A DNA stretch of 64,000 bases from Mycolicibacterium stellerae (GCF_003719305.1 NZ_RARC01000014.1:92585-156584); one strand, 5' to 3'. Shown: positions 1-8,746, counted from the first letter of the stretch. Made by a program: numbers and translations. The notes: a model not told the origin generated them from the letters alone.

Positions 1-672
1 CACGCCCGTGATGAGGAACACCAACATGGTGATTCGCGGAATCGAAATGCCCGACAAGCGAGCCGCTTCGGCGTTTCCGCCCACCGCAAGAACCTGATAC
101 CCGAACACAGTCTGGCGCTGCAGCCACCACAGGATCAGGAACACCACCGCCGTCATCCACACCAGCAGCGGCAGGCCTGCGACACGTAACGTCGACAAGG
201 ACCGGAAGCCATCGGGGAGGCCGGTGATGACACCCCCGTTGGTGAGTGCGAGACCGATCGCCCCGCAGATGATCATCGTGCCGAGGGTGGCGATGAACGA
301 TGGGACTTCCAGAAACGTGACGATCACCCCGTTGAGCAGCCCGAGCACCACTCCTGCGGCAAGACAAACAGCGATTCCCTGCAGCGCCGATCCGGTGTGC
401 ACCATCGCCATCGCGCCAAGCACACTGATCAGGGCCGAGGCGGTTCCCATCGACAGGTCGAGCTGTCCGGCCATGATGACGAACGTCGCGGCGAACGACA
501 CTATCGCCAGGATCGACGCCTGTGTAAGGACATTGGTCAGGTTCATGCGGGTCAGGAACGCGTCGTCGGTGACCCCGAGGTAGGCGACGAGCACTAGGAG
601 CACTCCAGGCACGAACGCGGTGTCGAGCATCTCCCCCGCCGTTCGACGTGGACGGTCGGTCGTGGTGCTCAC
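1..672 (-). CDS. Ribose-type ABC transporter permease, 3' end beyond window
   Basis: Membrane permease of a simple-sugar/ribose-type (RbsC-like) ABC importer; it would form the inner-membrane channel for the ATPase encoded just upstream. The frame runs open to the left edge, so only about 224 N-terminal residues are visible. They are mostly hydrophobic helices and include the RbsC-like stretch MAGQLDLSMG and the pattern VGGNAEAARLSG near the cut. The GTG start at 672 overlaps the ATPase stop codon by four bases (GTGA), implying translational coupling. Family is clear. The transported solute cannot be read from the sequence, and no substrate-binding protein lies in the window; it may lie further left. 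Confidence 0.88.
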   Translation of the reverse strand, partial: MSTTTDRPRRTAGEMLDTAFVPGVLLVLVAYLGVTDDAFLTRMNLTNVLTQASILAIVSFAATFVIMAGQLDLSMGTASALISVLGAMAMVHTGSALQGIAVCLAAGVVLGLLNGVIVTFLEVPSFIATLGTMIICGAIGLALTNGGVITGLPDGFRSLSTLRVAGLPLLVWMTAVVFLILWWLQRQTVFGYQVLAVGGNAEAARLSGISIPRITMLVFLITGV

Positions 673-2294
673 GATTCACCTCCATGGCTGACGGACACGG
701 GGTGCACTCGTGACCCCGGCGTGGATCCGTCGTCGCCCATTCGGTCGCCGACCACCAGAGCAGCCAGCTGATGTTCGGTCAGCTCCGCCGTCGGAAGCAT
801 GTGGGCGAGTGCGCCATGACGGAACACGCCGACGCGATCGGCAAGGGCAAGCGCTTCGGCGAGGTCGGTCGAGTAGACGATGACTGCGTTGCCGTTGGCG
901 ACGAATTCGCGTAGCAGGTCATGGATTTGAGCCCGGCCACCGATGTCCACGCCCTGCGTCGGCTCCTCGACGGCCATGACGCGGACGTTGGACGCCAGCA
1001 GCTTGGCGAGCATGACCTTCTGCTGGTTGCCACCGGAGAGCGTGGCGGCGGATGCATGGGGTCCGGCCCACTTGATGTCGAGTTGATCGCGGTAATCCTG
1101 CGCGCGACGGATGAGCCGCCGCCGCGACAACAAAAAGCCCGCCCGCGCCACCCGGCCGAAGGACGCCAGAGAGATATTGAACGCACAAGACTGCGCGATG
1201 ACGAGACCACGAGCCTTGCGGTCCTCTGGGATCAGGCCGATGCCCAGTTTCTGTGCGTCCCGGACGGAGCGGATCGACGCTGGGCTGCCCGCGATCTCGC
1301 AGTGTCCGCTCAGCGGCACGTCGCCGCCGACCATCGCGACCACGGTGGCTGCCCCCGATCCCAGTAGCCCCGTGACGGCGACGATCTCGCCTGCGTGCAC
1401 ATCGAGATCGATGCCGTCGACGCCGTCGACGACTCGCAGCCCCCGCAGCCGCATCAGCACGTCATCGCGTTTGGCGGTCGGACGTCTCGACTGCGCCACG
1501 GCCCGGTCGCCGATCATCATGGTGGCCAGCTGTCGCGCGCTCGTAGCGGCAAGGGGTCTGTGCTCGACACGTGCCCCGTCGCGAAGCACCGTCACCTGGT
1601 CGGCCGTCTGCACGACTTCATCGAGGCGGTGCGACACGAACGCCAAACCCAAACCCTGGCCGCGAAGTGTCCGCATGAGGTTCAGGACCTGTTGTGCAGC
1701 AGCCGGTTCAAGCGCGGCGGTCGGTTCGTCGAGGATGAGGAACCGGGGTTCGAGCAGCATGGCCCTGGCAATCTCGACGAACTTGCGCTGTGCCGCGCCG
1801 AGCGAGCCGACGAGCGAACGCGGATCCAGGTCCACACCGAGACGGTCGAGTAGCCGCCGCACGTGCTCGCGCCAGCGGCTGTGGTCCACCGCGCCAAGCG
1901 TGCGGGCACTGCGCGGCGGTCGGACGGCTCCGGCGAGCAGATTGTGCTCGACGGACATGTCGGGGAAGAGGTTGTAGTTCTGGTGGACGACCGCGATTCC
2001 CGCGGCCTGGGCAGACTGAGGCGTCGCCCATGACACGGCCTGCCCGTCGAGGACGATCGTGCCGCTCGTGGGTTTCGCGACACCGCTCAGCACTTTGATC
2101 AAAGTCGACTTGCCCGAACCGTTTTCGCCGACCAGCGCGTGGATGTTGCCGCCGCTGATGTCGAAGTCCACATTCCGCAGCACCACCACCCCCGAGTAGT
2201 CGTGGGTGGCGCCCCGGACTCCGAAATGCACACGCGGGTCTGCCCCGGTGACCGGCGCACCGGTGTCGGTGTCAGGGGCGGCCGACTTGGTCAT
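669..2294 (-). CDS. Sugar-type ABC transporter, double ATP-binding protein (RbsA/MglA-like)
   Basis: Cytoplasmic ATPase of a carbohydrate-type importer, 541 residues, with two ABC cassettes as in RbsA/MglA. The first has an intact Walker A (GENGSGKST, about residue 57) and Walker B (FLILDEPTAAL). The second has a degenerate P-loop (GLLGSGAAT) but a good signature LSGGNQQKVMLAKLL followed by VEEPTQGVDIG; this asymmetry is normal for the family. Its ATG overlaps the amidohydrolase TAA by one base and its stop overlaps the permease GTG, so it sits inside an operon. Despite the sugar-transporter fold, its neighbours are ring- and amide-cleaving enzymes, so the substrate may be a non-sugar heterocycle or nucleoside (inference). 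Confidence 0.9.
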   Translation of the reverse strand: MTKSAAPDTDTGAPVTGADPRVHFGVRGATHDYSGVVVLRNVDFDISGGNIHALVGENGSGKSTLIKVLSGVAKPTSGTIVLDGQAVSWATPQSAQAAGIAVVHQNYNLFPDMSVEHNLLAGAVRPPRSARTLGAVDHSRWREHVRRLLDRLGVDLDPRSLVGSLGAAQRKFVEIARAMLLEPRFLILDEPTAALEPAAAQQVLNLMRTLRGQGLGLAFVSHRLDEVVQTADQVTVLRDGARVEHRPLAATSARQLATMMIGDRAVAQSRRPTAKRDDVLMRLRGLRVVDGVDGIDLDVHAGEIVAVTGLLGSGAATVVAMVGGDVPLSGHCEIAGSPASIRSVRDAQKLGIGLIPEDRKARGLVIAQSCAFNISLASFGRVARAGFLLSRRRLIRRAQDYRDQLDIKWAGPHASAATLSGGNQQKVMLAKLLASNVRVMAVEEPTQGVDIGGRAQIHDLLREFVANGNAVIVYSTDLAEALALADRVGVFRHGALAHMLPTAELTEHQLAALVVGDRMGDDGSTPGSRVHPVSVSHGGES

Positions 2295-3730
2295 TACTCG
2301 GCCGCTCCGTTGACGCTGGCGCCGACCTTCTCGTACTTGCGCAGATCGTTGACCATGTCGGTGCGCATCTCACGCGGCCAGTCCAGCTGCGTCTTCGGCA
2401 GTTCGCCGCCCTCGAAGACGCGTTCGTAGGTGAGCAGTTCCCAGCCGTACTCGTGGGGTAGATAGTTGTTACGGATGAACCGCGTCCGGATGTCCTCGGG
2501 GAAGGTCTGCACGGAACCGTTGAGGATGACGTGGGTGACCTTTCCCGGTGTGTACAGCACCCTGATGTCGGCCAGCGGGTCGCCATCGACGACAATGATG
2601 TCGGCGAGCTTGCCCTCGGCGAGGACTCCGACGTCATCGGGCAGATTCACCACCGCCGCACCGTGTTTCGTGCCGGCTTGAATGGCTTCCAGCGCCGACA
2701 TCCCGGTGTAGAGCATGAGTATCTCGAGTTCCCGCGCGTGAAACTGGCCGTAGGGCACGGTGGCGAACCCGGTGTCGGTGCCCATCGCGAACTTCACCCC
2801 TGCGGCGTATGCGCGGTGCAGGCTGTCCATGGTCGCCTCGTTCATCCGGGCGGTGGCGTCCACGATCGACTGCCGATGTCCCGAGATATCGGCGAATTCG
2901 ACAATGTGATGCATGAACAGCTGCGTTGGCGCCAGCGGTATCTGTGAGGCCGCAAGCTTGGCGATGGTCTCGTCGTTCATGTGGTTGCCGTGCATGATGT
3001 GGTCGAATCCGGCGGCCACGGCGGCGGCCACCTCGGCGGATCCCCGCGCGTGGATGGTGATCCTCTTGCCCAACTGGTGCGCGAGGTCGGCGCACACCTT
3101 CATCTCGTCGTTGGTGAAAGCCTGATAGTCGCCGTACGGGCTGTCGGCGAGCTTGATGAGGTCGACACCGGCCTTGACCTGGCGGCGAATCTCGTCGACC
3201 ATCTCAGCCGCGGTGTTGGTCAGCTTGCCGATGCTCGACTCGGGGTTGCCGGTCGCGTCCGGGAACCAGTCGGTGAGGCCGTTGCTAGTGGTGAGATACC
3301 TTCCTGCACTGGTCATCCTGGGCCCGTGCACGAGGCCCTGTTTGATGCCTTCTCGCAGGCCTACACCGATGAAATAGCTTCCGCCAGGCTGCGAAATGCT
3401 GGTCACACCCGCGGCCAGCACCTTCTCCACGTTCGCGGCGGCGATCAGCGTGCGCAGTTCCGGTGGTGTGTAGATGCTGATTTCTTCCTCGGTGCGCGCC
3501 AACCCGTAGGTCATGTGGCAGTGCACGTCGATCAGCCCTGGCATCACTGTCTTGCCGCCGGCGTCGATCACCGTCAACTGCGCGCCACGGGGAATGTCGG
3601 CTTCGCGGTCGACGGCACCGAGTTTGACGATGCGGGCGTTGTGCACCAGAACGGCGCAGCCCGGCATCGGCGGGTTGGCATCGCCGTCGACGACGGTGCC
3701 GTTATCGATCAGTAGCCAGTTGTCGGTCAT
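2294..3730 (-). CDS. Metal-dependent amidohydrolase (imidazolonepropionase-like)
   Basis: Predicted cytoplasmic metal-dependent hydrolase, 478 residues, acting on a cyclic or linear C-N bond. The N-terminal beta-sandwich leads into the HxH metal motif (VDVHCHMTYG, His70/His72). A Lys in AGVDLIKLAD is a candidate carbamylated ligand, a His lies in ITIHARG, another in FDHIMHG, and an Asp in MGTDTG, which is the usual amidohydrolase order. The ATG at 3730 is chosen because it overlaps the upstream hydrolase TGA by four bases and starts the family-like sequence MTDNWLLIDNG; the longer open frame upstream has no homology-like sequence. Substrate unknown; prolidase- or imidazolonepropionase-type relatives are possible. 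Confidence 0.85.
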   Translation of the reverse strand: MTDNWLLIDNGTVVDGDANPPMPGCAVLVHNARIVKLGAVDREADIPRGAQLTVIDAGGKTVMPGLIDVHCHMTYGLARTEEEISIYTPPELRTLIAAANVEKVLAAGVTSISQPGGSYFIGVGLREGIKQGLVHGPRMTSAGRYLTTSNGLTDWFPDATGNPESSIGKLTNTAAEMVDEIRRQVKAGVDLIKLADSPYGDYQAFTNDEMKVCADLAHQLGKRITIHARGSAEVAAAVAAGFDHIMHGNHMNDETIAKLAASQIPLAPTQLFMHHIVEFADISGHRQSIVDATARMNEATMDSLHRAYAAGVKFAMGTDTGFATVPYGQFHARELEILMLYTGMSALEAIQAGTKHGAAVVNLPDDVGVLAEGKLADIIVVDGDPLADIRVLYTPGKVTHVILNGSVQTFPEDIRTRFIRNNYLPHEYGWELLTYERVFEGGELPKTQLDWPREMRTDMVNDLRKYEKVGASVNGAAE

Positions 3731-4608
3731 CGAACACCTCCTGTACGACGCAGAGCGTCGACGTAGAAGTCGGACACGACACCGACGAAGGTGTCGGGAT
3801 CTTCGAAGTACGGAGCGTGCCCACAGCCGGGCATGACCTGCAGGACAGAACCCTTCAGCAGCTCGTGTGCGGCACGTCCCATTGGCAGCGGCGTCCACCG
3901 GTCGTCCTCGCCCCACACGATCAGCACGGGTAACTCGGGACGTTCTCGCATCAGCCGATCGCCCTGAAGATCGGTATTGGCTTCGGAGTTGAGGTAACCC
4001 GCAGCGGTCAGTAACGCGTCGCGCGCGCCCGCCGACGAGTTGATCATCGACTCCTCACGCACCCAGGCGTCGGTGACCATTGCCGGATCGGATACCAAGA
4101 ACCCGAACTTCTTTCGCACCGCTGAGACGCTGCCGTCGGCGACGCCTTCTGGCGCGACCATGTTCACTTCAGGGAGCTCCGCGATCCCCGTGGTTCCGAT
4201 CAACACGAGCCCCGCGACGAGATCGGGGCGATCGCATGCGAGCCGGGCCGCTACATGACCGCCGAGCGATGTCCCCGCGACAATCACCTCCTCTAGCTGC
4301 AGCTCATCCAGCACCGCGCCGATGAACTCGGCGAAACCCCTCGGCCGGTAGTCGATACCGGCGACCTTGTCGGCGAAGCCGTGACCAGGGAAGTCGATCG
4401 CGTACACGTGGTAGCCGGCCGCCACGAGCCCCGGTATCGCCGGAATGAACCGGTCCGCACGCGAACCGACGCCGTGAAGAAAAACCAATGGCGTTGTCCC
4501 GTCGAGCGATTCGACCACTCTTGTTCGGATGCCGGAAGCGGTCACGGGGTAGGAGATGACGTGGTCGCGTCCGTAGTTGAAGGGGATTGCGCGCTTGTCG
4601 GCGGTCAT
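3727..4608 (-). CDS. Alpha/beta hydrolase
   Basis: Soluble alpha/beta-fold hydrolase of 293 residues. The complete triad is visible: nucleophile Ser114 in GTSLGG, acid Asp in WGEDDRW (about 235) and His264 in GCGHAPY, with the oxyanion HG in FLHGVGSR (about 45). Such enzymes in catabolic operons often cleave C-C bonds of ring-fission products or N-formyl/ester bonds, as MhpC-like or NicD-like enzymes do; which applies here is not decidable. The ATG at 4608 is preferred (TGATG overlap with the RidA-like gene); a GTG one codon earlier is equally compatible. Its stop overlaps the amidohydrolase start. Confidence 0.85.
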   Translation of the reverse strand: MTADKRAIPFNYGRDHVISYPVTASGIRTRVVESLDGTTPLVFLHGVGSRADRFIPAIPGLVAAGYHVYAIDFPGHGFADKVAGIDYRPRGFAEFIGAVLDELQLEEVIVAGTSLGGHVAARLACDRPDLVAGLVLIGTTGIAELPEVNMVAPEGVADGSVSAVRKKFGFLVSDPAMVTDAWVREESMINSSAGARDALLTAAGYLNSEANTDLQGDRLMRERPELPVLIVWGEDDRWTPLPMGRAAHELLKGSVLQVMPGCGHAPYFEDPDTFVGVVSDFYVDALRRTGGVR

Positions 4609-4994
4609 CACGCGTCCCTGGGTTGCGCCAGGGCTTCGATCTCGACGACGAACTCCTCGTGTACCAAGCCGGCGACCACCAGCAGGGTGTTGGGTGGGTA
4701 CACACCGGCTGGATAGATCTCGGCGAACACCTTCTTGCGTTCGGACATGAACGGCGGGATGGTTTCTCGACCCACCACGAAGGTGGTGAACTTGATGACG
4801 TCTTCAAAGCCAAGACCCGCGGCGGCGAGCGCCTTACCGACGTTGGCGAACGCGCCTCGAACCTGTTCCTCGGGAGACGTGCCGTCCGTACCGAACTGAC
4901 CGGCGATGGCAACCACACCGCCGGCGACCGCGACCGGCGAGTAGTCGCCAAACAGCGAAAGTCCCTCTACCGTCGGCATATAACGTACGCTCAT
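4608..4994 (-). CDS. RidA/YjgF family protein lacking the usual catalytic Arg
   Basis: 128-residue member of the RidA/YER057c/UK114 family, whose trimers hydrolyse enamines/imines or, in subfamilies, take part in catabolic deamination such as 2-aminomuconate deaminase. The family pattern is visible in VVAIAGQFGTDG, the central EEQVRGAFANVGKAL and the C-terminal VVEIEALA. By eye, the Arg that defines imine deaminases (Arg105 in E. coli RidA, context FPARS) aligns with Asn in YPPNT. This protein may therefore not be a classical enamine deaminase. It lies between the GntR regulator and the hydrolase genes, consistent with a step in the same pathway. Confidence 0.87.
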   Translation of the reverse strand: MSVRYMPTVEGLSLFGDYSPVAVAGGVVAIAGQFGTDGTSPEEQVRGAFANVGKALAAAGLGFEDVIKFTTFVVGRETIPPFMSERKKVFAEIYPAGVYPPNTLLVVAGLVHEEFVVEIEALAQPRDA

Positions 4995-5018
4995 GCTGTC
5001 TCCTCTCCCATTTCGTGG

Positions 5019-5702
5019 TTATTCCGGAAGCGTCGGGGCGACGTGCTCAACGGTCGAGCGAAGGTGGCGTCGGATCGCAGCCTCCATCGCGTCAGCATCC
5101 CCGGCCCGTAGGGCATCGAGCATTTCCTGATGCCCGTGGACGGCATCCAACGCGGGCGGTCTGCTCGAAACCAGGATTCGTACGTAGAACTTGGCGCGTG
5201 CGGCGAGCGTGCCGATCAGGGCGACCAACTCCACGTTGGCGCACGGGGCATAGATGGCCGCATGGAACTGCTGGTTCAGTTGCGCCCACGCGACGGGGTC
5301 ATCCACTGCGGCCATCCGGTCGTTGATGGCGGCGATCTCGCCGATATGGGTGGTGTCGGCGAGTGCGACGACCTTCCGTCCCGCATACACCTCGAGCTGC
5401 TCGCGGATCTCATAAAGATCCAACAGCTGCTTCACGGTGGGCTTGGTCACCACGGCGCCGCGGCGGGGATCGATGGTCACAAGACCTTCACTGGCCAGCC
5501 CGTGCAGCGCCTCACGCAGCGGTGTCCGACTGACATTGAGACGTGCGGCGAGCTCATCCTGGCGCAACGGAACATCGGTGTCCACACCGCCGCTGATGAT
5601 GAGATCGCGTAGCGCGTCGCGGACGGCGTCGCGCACGGTGCTGCGCGATATCGGTGCGATCGCGTCCATTCCCCCGGCGAGCCCCTCGGTTCTTGTTGTC
5701 AT
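5019..5702 (-). CDS. GntR-family transcriptional regulator (FCD domain)
   Basis: 227-residue regulator. The winged helix-turn-helix spans about residues 18-85, with the GntR signature around RQDELAARLNVSRTPLREAL, followed by an all-helical FCD ligand-binding domain (about 95-215) beginning LLDLYEIREQLEVYAGR. FCD members usually bind a pathway intermediate, often as a metal-carboxylate complex, and repress the adjacent catabolic operon. The gene sits inside the operon it probably controls, its ATG overlapping the stop of the FAH-family gene by four bases. A palindrome upstream of the operon (7781-7809) is the obvious operator candidate. Effector unknown. Confidence 0.9.
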   Translation of the reverse strand: MTTRTEGLAGGMDAIAPISRSTVRDAVRDALRDLIISGGVDTDVPLRQDELAARLNVSRTPLREALHGLASEGLVTIDPRRGAVVTKPTVKQLLDLYEIREQLEVYAGRKVVALADTTHIGEIAAINDRMAAVDDPVAWAQLNQQFHAAIYAPCANVELVALIGTLAARAKFYVRILVSSRPPALDAVHGHQEMLDALRAGDADAMEAAIRRHLRSTVEHVAPTLPE

Positions 5703-6580
5703 TGATCTCCTCCCGCCCCAACGGTGTTCACGAGAGTGCCCAACCCGGAGATGGACATCTCGATGACGTCCCCGGCGCGCAGGAAGCGCGGCGGGTCAAA
5801 CCCGATGCCGACCCCCGGCGGAGTGCCGGTGGCGATGATGTCGCCGGGTAGCAGCGTCATGCCTGCACTGATGGTGGCGATCAGTTCCGGTATGTCGAAG
5901 ATCAGGTCGACCGTCTTGGCGCTCTGTCGTAGTTCGCCGTTGATGCGGGTTTCGATGAGAACGTCGCGGTAGTCGATCTCGTCGGCGGTCACCGCGTAAG
6001 GCCCCATCGGGCACAGACCGTCCTTCGACTTGCCGAGAAACCACTGCCGGTGGGCGTGCTGGATGTCGCGGGCGGTGACGTCGTTGACGATGGTGTAGCC
6101 CCACACGTGTGACATCGCGTCGTCGCGGGAGATGTTCTTGCCAGTATTGCCGATGATGACGGCGAGTTCGGCTTCGTAGTCCAGCGATTGGGTCAACTCA
6201 TCATGGGCCGGGATCACGTCGTTGGGACCGATGACCGTCGTCGGCGCCTTGGTGAAGACCACCGGTCGATCTGGAATCCCCCGTCCTGCAGTGGCATTGA
6301 AACCCGAAGCGTCGAATTCGACCGAGTGCGCCACGTAGTTCTGGCCGATGCAGATGATGTTGCGGCGGGGTACCGGTATCGGTGCGACGAGCTTCACTGA
6401 ATCCAGCGGGACTTCCTCCCCCGTTGTGACGGCGTCGGCGCCACTGGCGATGTGCTCGAGCAGACCGGTCGGCTGCCCGGCCCAGTCGACCGAATCGCCG
6501 CCGCTGAGCGGGAGAACAGCGCCGTCGCGCACCACGCCGGCGACGATGCCGGTCGGACCGAGAAACGACGCGTACTTCAC
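5699..6580 (-). CDS. Fumarylacetoacetate hydrolase (FAH) family protein
   Basis: 293-residue enzyme of the FAH/HpcE superfamily, which hydrolyses, hydrates or decarboxylates 2-oxo acids late in aromatic degradation. The C-terminal catalytic domain (about 75-285) shows the metal-binding acids in DYEAELAVIIG and NDVTARD, the substrate-region motif FLGKSKDGLCPMGP and the closing pattern GDIIATGTPPGVG. The family includes 5-carboxymethyl-2-oxo-hexene-dioate isomerases, 2-hydroxypenta-dienoate hydratases and acylpyruvases, and sequence alone does not separate them here. It is 27 bp downstream of the FAD monooxygenase and overlaps the GntR gene by four bases, so it is an operon member. Confidence 0.9.
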   Translation of the reverse strand: MKYASFLGPTGIVAGVVRDGAVLPLSGGDSVDWAGQPTGLLEHIASGADAVTTGEEVPLDSVKLVAPIPVPRRNIICIGQNYVAHSVEFDASGFNATAGRGIPDRPVVFTKAPTTVIGPNDVIPAHDELTQSLDYEAELAVIIGNTGKNISRDDAMSHVWGYTIVNDVTARDIQHAHRQWFLGKSKDGLCPMGPYAVTADEIDYRDVLIETRINGELRQSAKTVDLIFDIPELIATISAGMTLLPGDIIATGTPPGVGIGFDPPRFLRAGDVIEMSISGLGTLVNTVGAGGDQ

Positions 6581-6607
6581 CTGCGGGCCTCCTGATGTCT
6601 GGGGAGT

Positions 6608-7750
6608 TCACGTACGAACGGGGTCTAAGCGCGCGCCGGCGGGTACCGTGCGTGCGCCCTTGTTCAGGGCGTTCTGGAAGGCTCGTGTGCCCGATACCGA
6701 CCGCAGCATGCGTGCGCGCACAGGGTCGAGTCGCTCCGGCACCTTGGCGAGGACGAATCCGTACAGGTACGACCACCACTGCACGTGGTCGGAGAGTCCT
6801 CGACATTCCTTCTCCCAGCGGAGAAGTGCGGTGGGAATGTCGGATTCGCCTTCGAGGATCATGGCTAAAGCCATGGCGTTGATGAACGCGGTGTTCGCCG
6901 CCTGCCCAAGATTCGGCGGCATGGCGTGGGCGGCGTCGCCGATCACCGCGGCGTGGCCTTTGGACCAGTGCCGGCAACGCACGTTGACCAACCGATCCCA
7001 GCGGCTGGCTTCGGCGAATCGTTCGACGAGGTTGGCGGCGATCGGGAACGCGGTGCTCCACAGGTCACGGTCGACGGGCATTGTGCTGGCACGTTCATCA
7101 TCAACCGGGGCGCTGAGGAAGATGTAGTCCTGGCCGTCGGTGCACGGGTTGTAGAGGAGCCGGCGTCGGCCATGCCAATACTCGATGATGGTGTCTTCGG
7201 GATCGCCGTCATTGCGGTCGATCAGCATGCGGATGCCCGCCTCCACGCCGTAGTCCACCCATCCGGTCGCCAGAATCGATTCGCGCAGCCGCGAATACGT
7301 TCCGTCGGCGGCCACGACGAGGTCGGCTTTGTGTTCGGTTCCGTCCAGCATCTGCATGACGCCATCAGGGGTGATGCTGACCGCCGTCGAGGACGTCTGG
7401 ATGTCGACGCCGAAGTACCCGGCCTGGGTGATCAGCGCTTCGTAGAGGTCAGCCCGCGGCGGCAGCAGCAGGCGGTCGCTGGGGGTGGTTGGCCGGGACA
7501 TCAAGGTGCGGCCATTGCGGTCGGCTATCCGCCATTCCGCGATTGTCCGAGCCCGGGCGGTCGCCCGGTCGTAAGCACCGACGACCTCAAGAGCGCGCAG
7601 TCCGCTTTCCCAGATCCAGATCCCGGCCCCGAACATGCGCAGATCTGCGTTGCGTTCGTGCAGGCGAACCGTCCATCCGAGTTGAGCCAGCCTGGTCGCC
7701 AGAAGCAATCCCGACAGGCCGGCGCCCGCGATTTCTGCAGTTCTTCGCAT
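6608..7750 (-). CDS. FAD-dependent aromatic hydroxylase (group A monooxygenase)
   Basis: 380-residue flavoprotein monooxygenase of the salicylate/6-hydroxynicotinate hydroxylase type. An N-terminal Rossmann motif GAGLSG (9-14) is followed by an acid-ended strand (LHERN); a DG motif (VVAADGTYSRLR) binds FAD/NAD(P)H and a GD motif (VIGDAAHAMPPNLGQ) contacts the FAD ribose. These enzymes insert one oxygen atom into an activated ring using NAD(P)H. As first gene of the minus-strand operon it likely starts the pathway, but no ring-cleaving dioxygenase follows in the window. A 186-bp leader upstream carries a palindrome. The substrate cannot be named. Confidence 0.87.
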   Translation of the reverse strand: MRRTAEIAGAGLSGLLLATRLAQLGWTVRLHERNADLRMFGAGIWIWESGLRALEVVGAYDRATARARTIAEWRIADRNGRTLMSRPTTPSDRLLLPPRADLYEALITQAGYFGVDIQTSSTAVSITPDGVMQMLDGTEHKADLVVAADGTYSRLRESILATGWVDYGVEAGIRMLIDRNDGDPEDTIIEYWHGRRRLLYNPCTDGQDYIFLSAPVDDERASTMPVDRDLWSTAFPIAANLVERFAEASRWDRLVNVRCRHWSKGHAAVIGDAAHAMPPNLGQAANTAFINAMALAMILEGESDIPTALLRWEKECRGLSDHVQWWSYLYGFVLAKVPERLDPVRARMLRSVSGTRAFQNALNKGARTVPAGARLDPVRT

Positions 7751-7771
7751 GATCTCCTGCCGGGAGGCGAG

Positions 7772-7811
7772 TTCGGATCTCGGATCCAGGATTCAGGACC
7801 CTGGATCCGAA
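7772..7811. promoter_or_regulatory. Candidate operator palindrome upstream of the catabolic operon
   Basis: Perfect 10-bp inverted repeat CGGATCCAGG (7781-7790) and CCTGGATCCG (7800-7809) around a 9-nt spacer. An overlapping second pair is TTCGGATC (7772-7779) with GATCCGAA (7804-7811). It lies 20-60 bp upstream of the monooxygenase ATG at 7750, where a repressor site is expected. The best candidate binder is the FCD-type GntR regulator encoded inside the operon (inference); the more distant DeoR regulator is an alternative. Confidence 0.55.
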
Positions 7812-7936
7812 TGATGCTATTCCCCGCTGTTGAAGGCTGCAATAGAACTGTTGTTACGTTCTTGTTGACTGGCTGCGCAGCACGGCGGTGACCGGTGGCC
7901 GCCATGATCACCGCGATCTAAGGGTGAAGACGACGA

Positions 7937-8722
7937 TCAGTCGTCGCCCACCTCGACCACGTGGACCTGCACGCCCGCCGCGGCGATGTGCTCCAGCTGT
8001 CGGGGATCGGCGGTCGTGTCGGTGACCAGGTGGTCGATCTCGCTCAGCGACACCATCTTTGCGAGCGTGACCTTGCCAATCTTCGAACCGTCGACGGCGA
8101 CGACGACTCGTTGCGCGTTGGCGGCCATGGCGATCGCGGTGCGGGCTTCAGCCTCGTCGTACGTGGTGGCGCCGACCTCGGCCGACATCCCATCCGCACC
8201 GAGAACCGCGGTGCCGACGGTGATGACCTGGAAGGCGTGCTCGGACATCGGGCCCACTGCCTCAAGGGAATTCGCCCGCACCAACCCGCCGGTCGCAATC
8301 ACCTTCATGTGCGCGTCGACGGCGCAGTCGGCCGCGATCGTCAGCGAGTTCGTCACGATCGTCATCTGCGGGCGGCCCTTGAGCGATCGGGCCACCTCGC
8401 CCGTGGTGACCCCGCCTGTCAAGGCGACCGCCTGCGGACCCGCGGGTATCAGCGCAGCGGCGTGCTGCGCGATCCGCCGCTTGATGGCGACCATTCGATG
8501 ATCGCGAAGCCGCACCGGGATCTCACTGCCACTGGGATCGAGCGCCCTGGCCCCGCCGTGCGTGCGCACCAGCAGTCCCTGCTCCTCGAGTTCGCTGAGG
8601 TCGCGACGCAGCGTCGCCGCCGACACCCTCAGTTCTTTGCGCAGCACCTGGGAGTCGACCTCGCCGCGCTCGCGCAGGAGCGACAGCACCTCACGCATCC
8701 GGTCGGTGCGCCTGATCGACAT
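7937..8722 (-). CDS. DeoR-family sugar-operon regulator
   Basis: 261-residue DeoR/GlpR-type regulator. The N-terminal helix-turn-helix (about 6-58) contains the family pattern VSAATLRRDLSELEEQGLL followed by RTHGGAR; the C-terminal DeoRC sensor domain, which binds phosphorylated sugars, contains the ALTGGVTTGEVA, VTNSL and DGS/K elements. Relatives such as AgaR and GatR repress galactosamine/galactitol genes in response to sugar phosphates. The gene is divergent from the sugar operon starting at 8820, with a palindrome between them, so it most likely controls that operon and itself. The effector is probably a tagatose or galactosamine phosphate (inference). Confidence 0.88.
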   Translation of the reverse strand: MSIRRTDRMREVLSLLRERGEVDSQVLRKELRVSAATLRRDLSELEEQGLLVRTHGGARALDPSGSEIPVRLRDHRMVAIKRRIAQHAAALIPAGPQAVALTGGVTTGEVARSLKGRPQMTIVTNSLTIAADCAVDAHMKVIATGGLVRANSLEAVGPMSEHAFQVITVGTAVLGADGMSAEVGATTYDEAEARTAIAMAANAQRVVVAVDGSKIGKVTLAKMVSLSEIDHLVTDTTADPRQLEHIAAAGVQVHVVEVGDD

Positions 8723-8746
8723 GACGGCGACTCCTCGTAATCAGTG

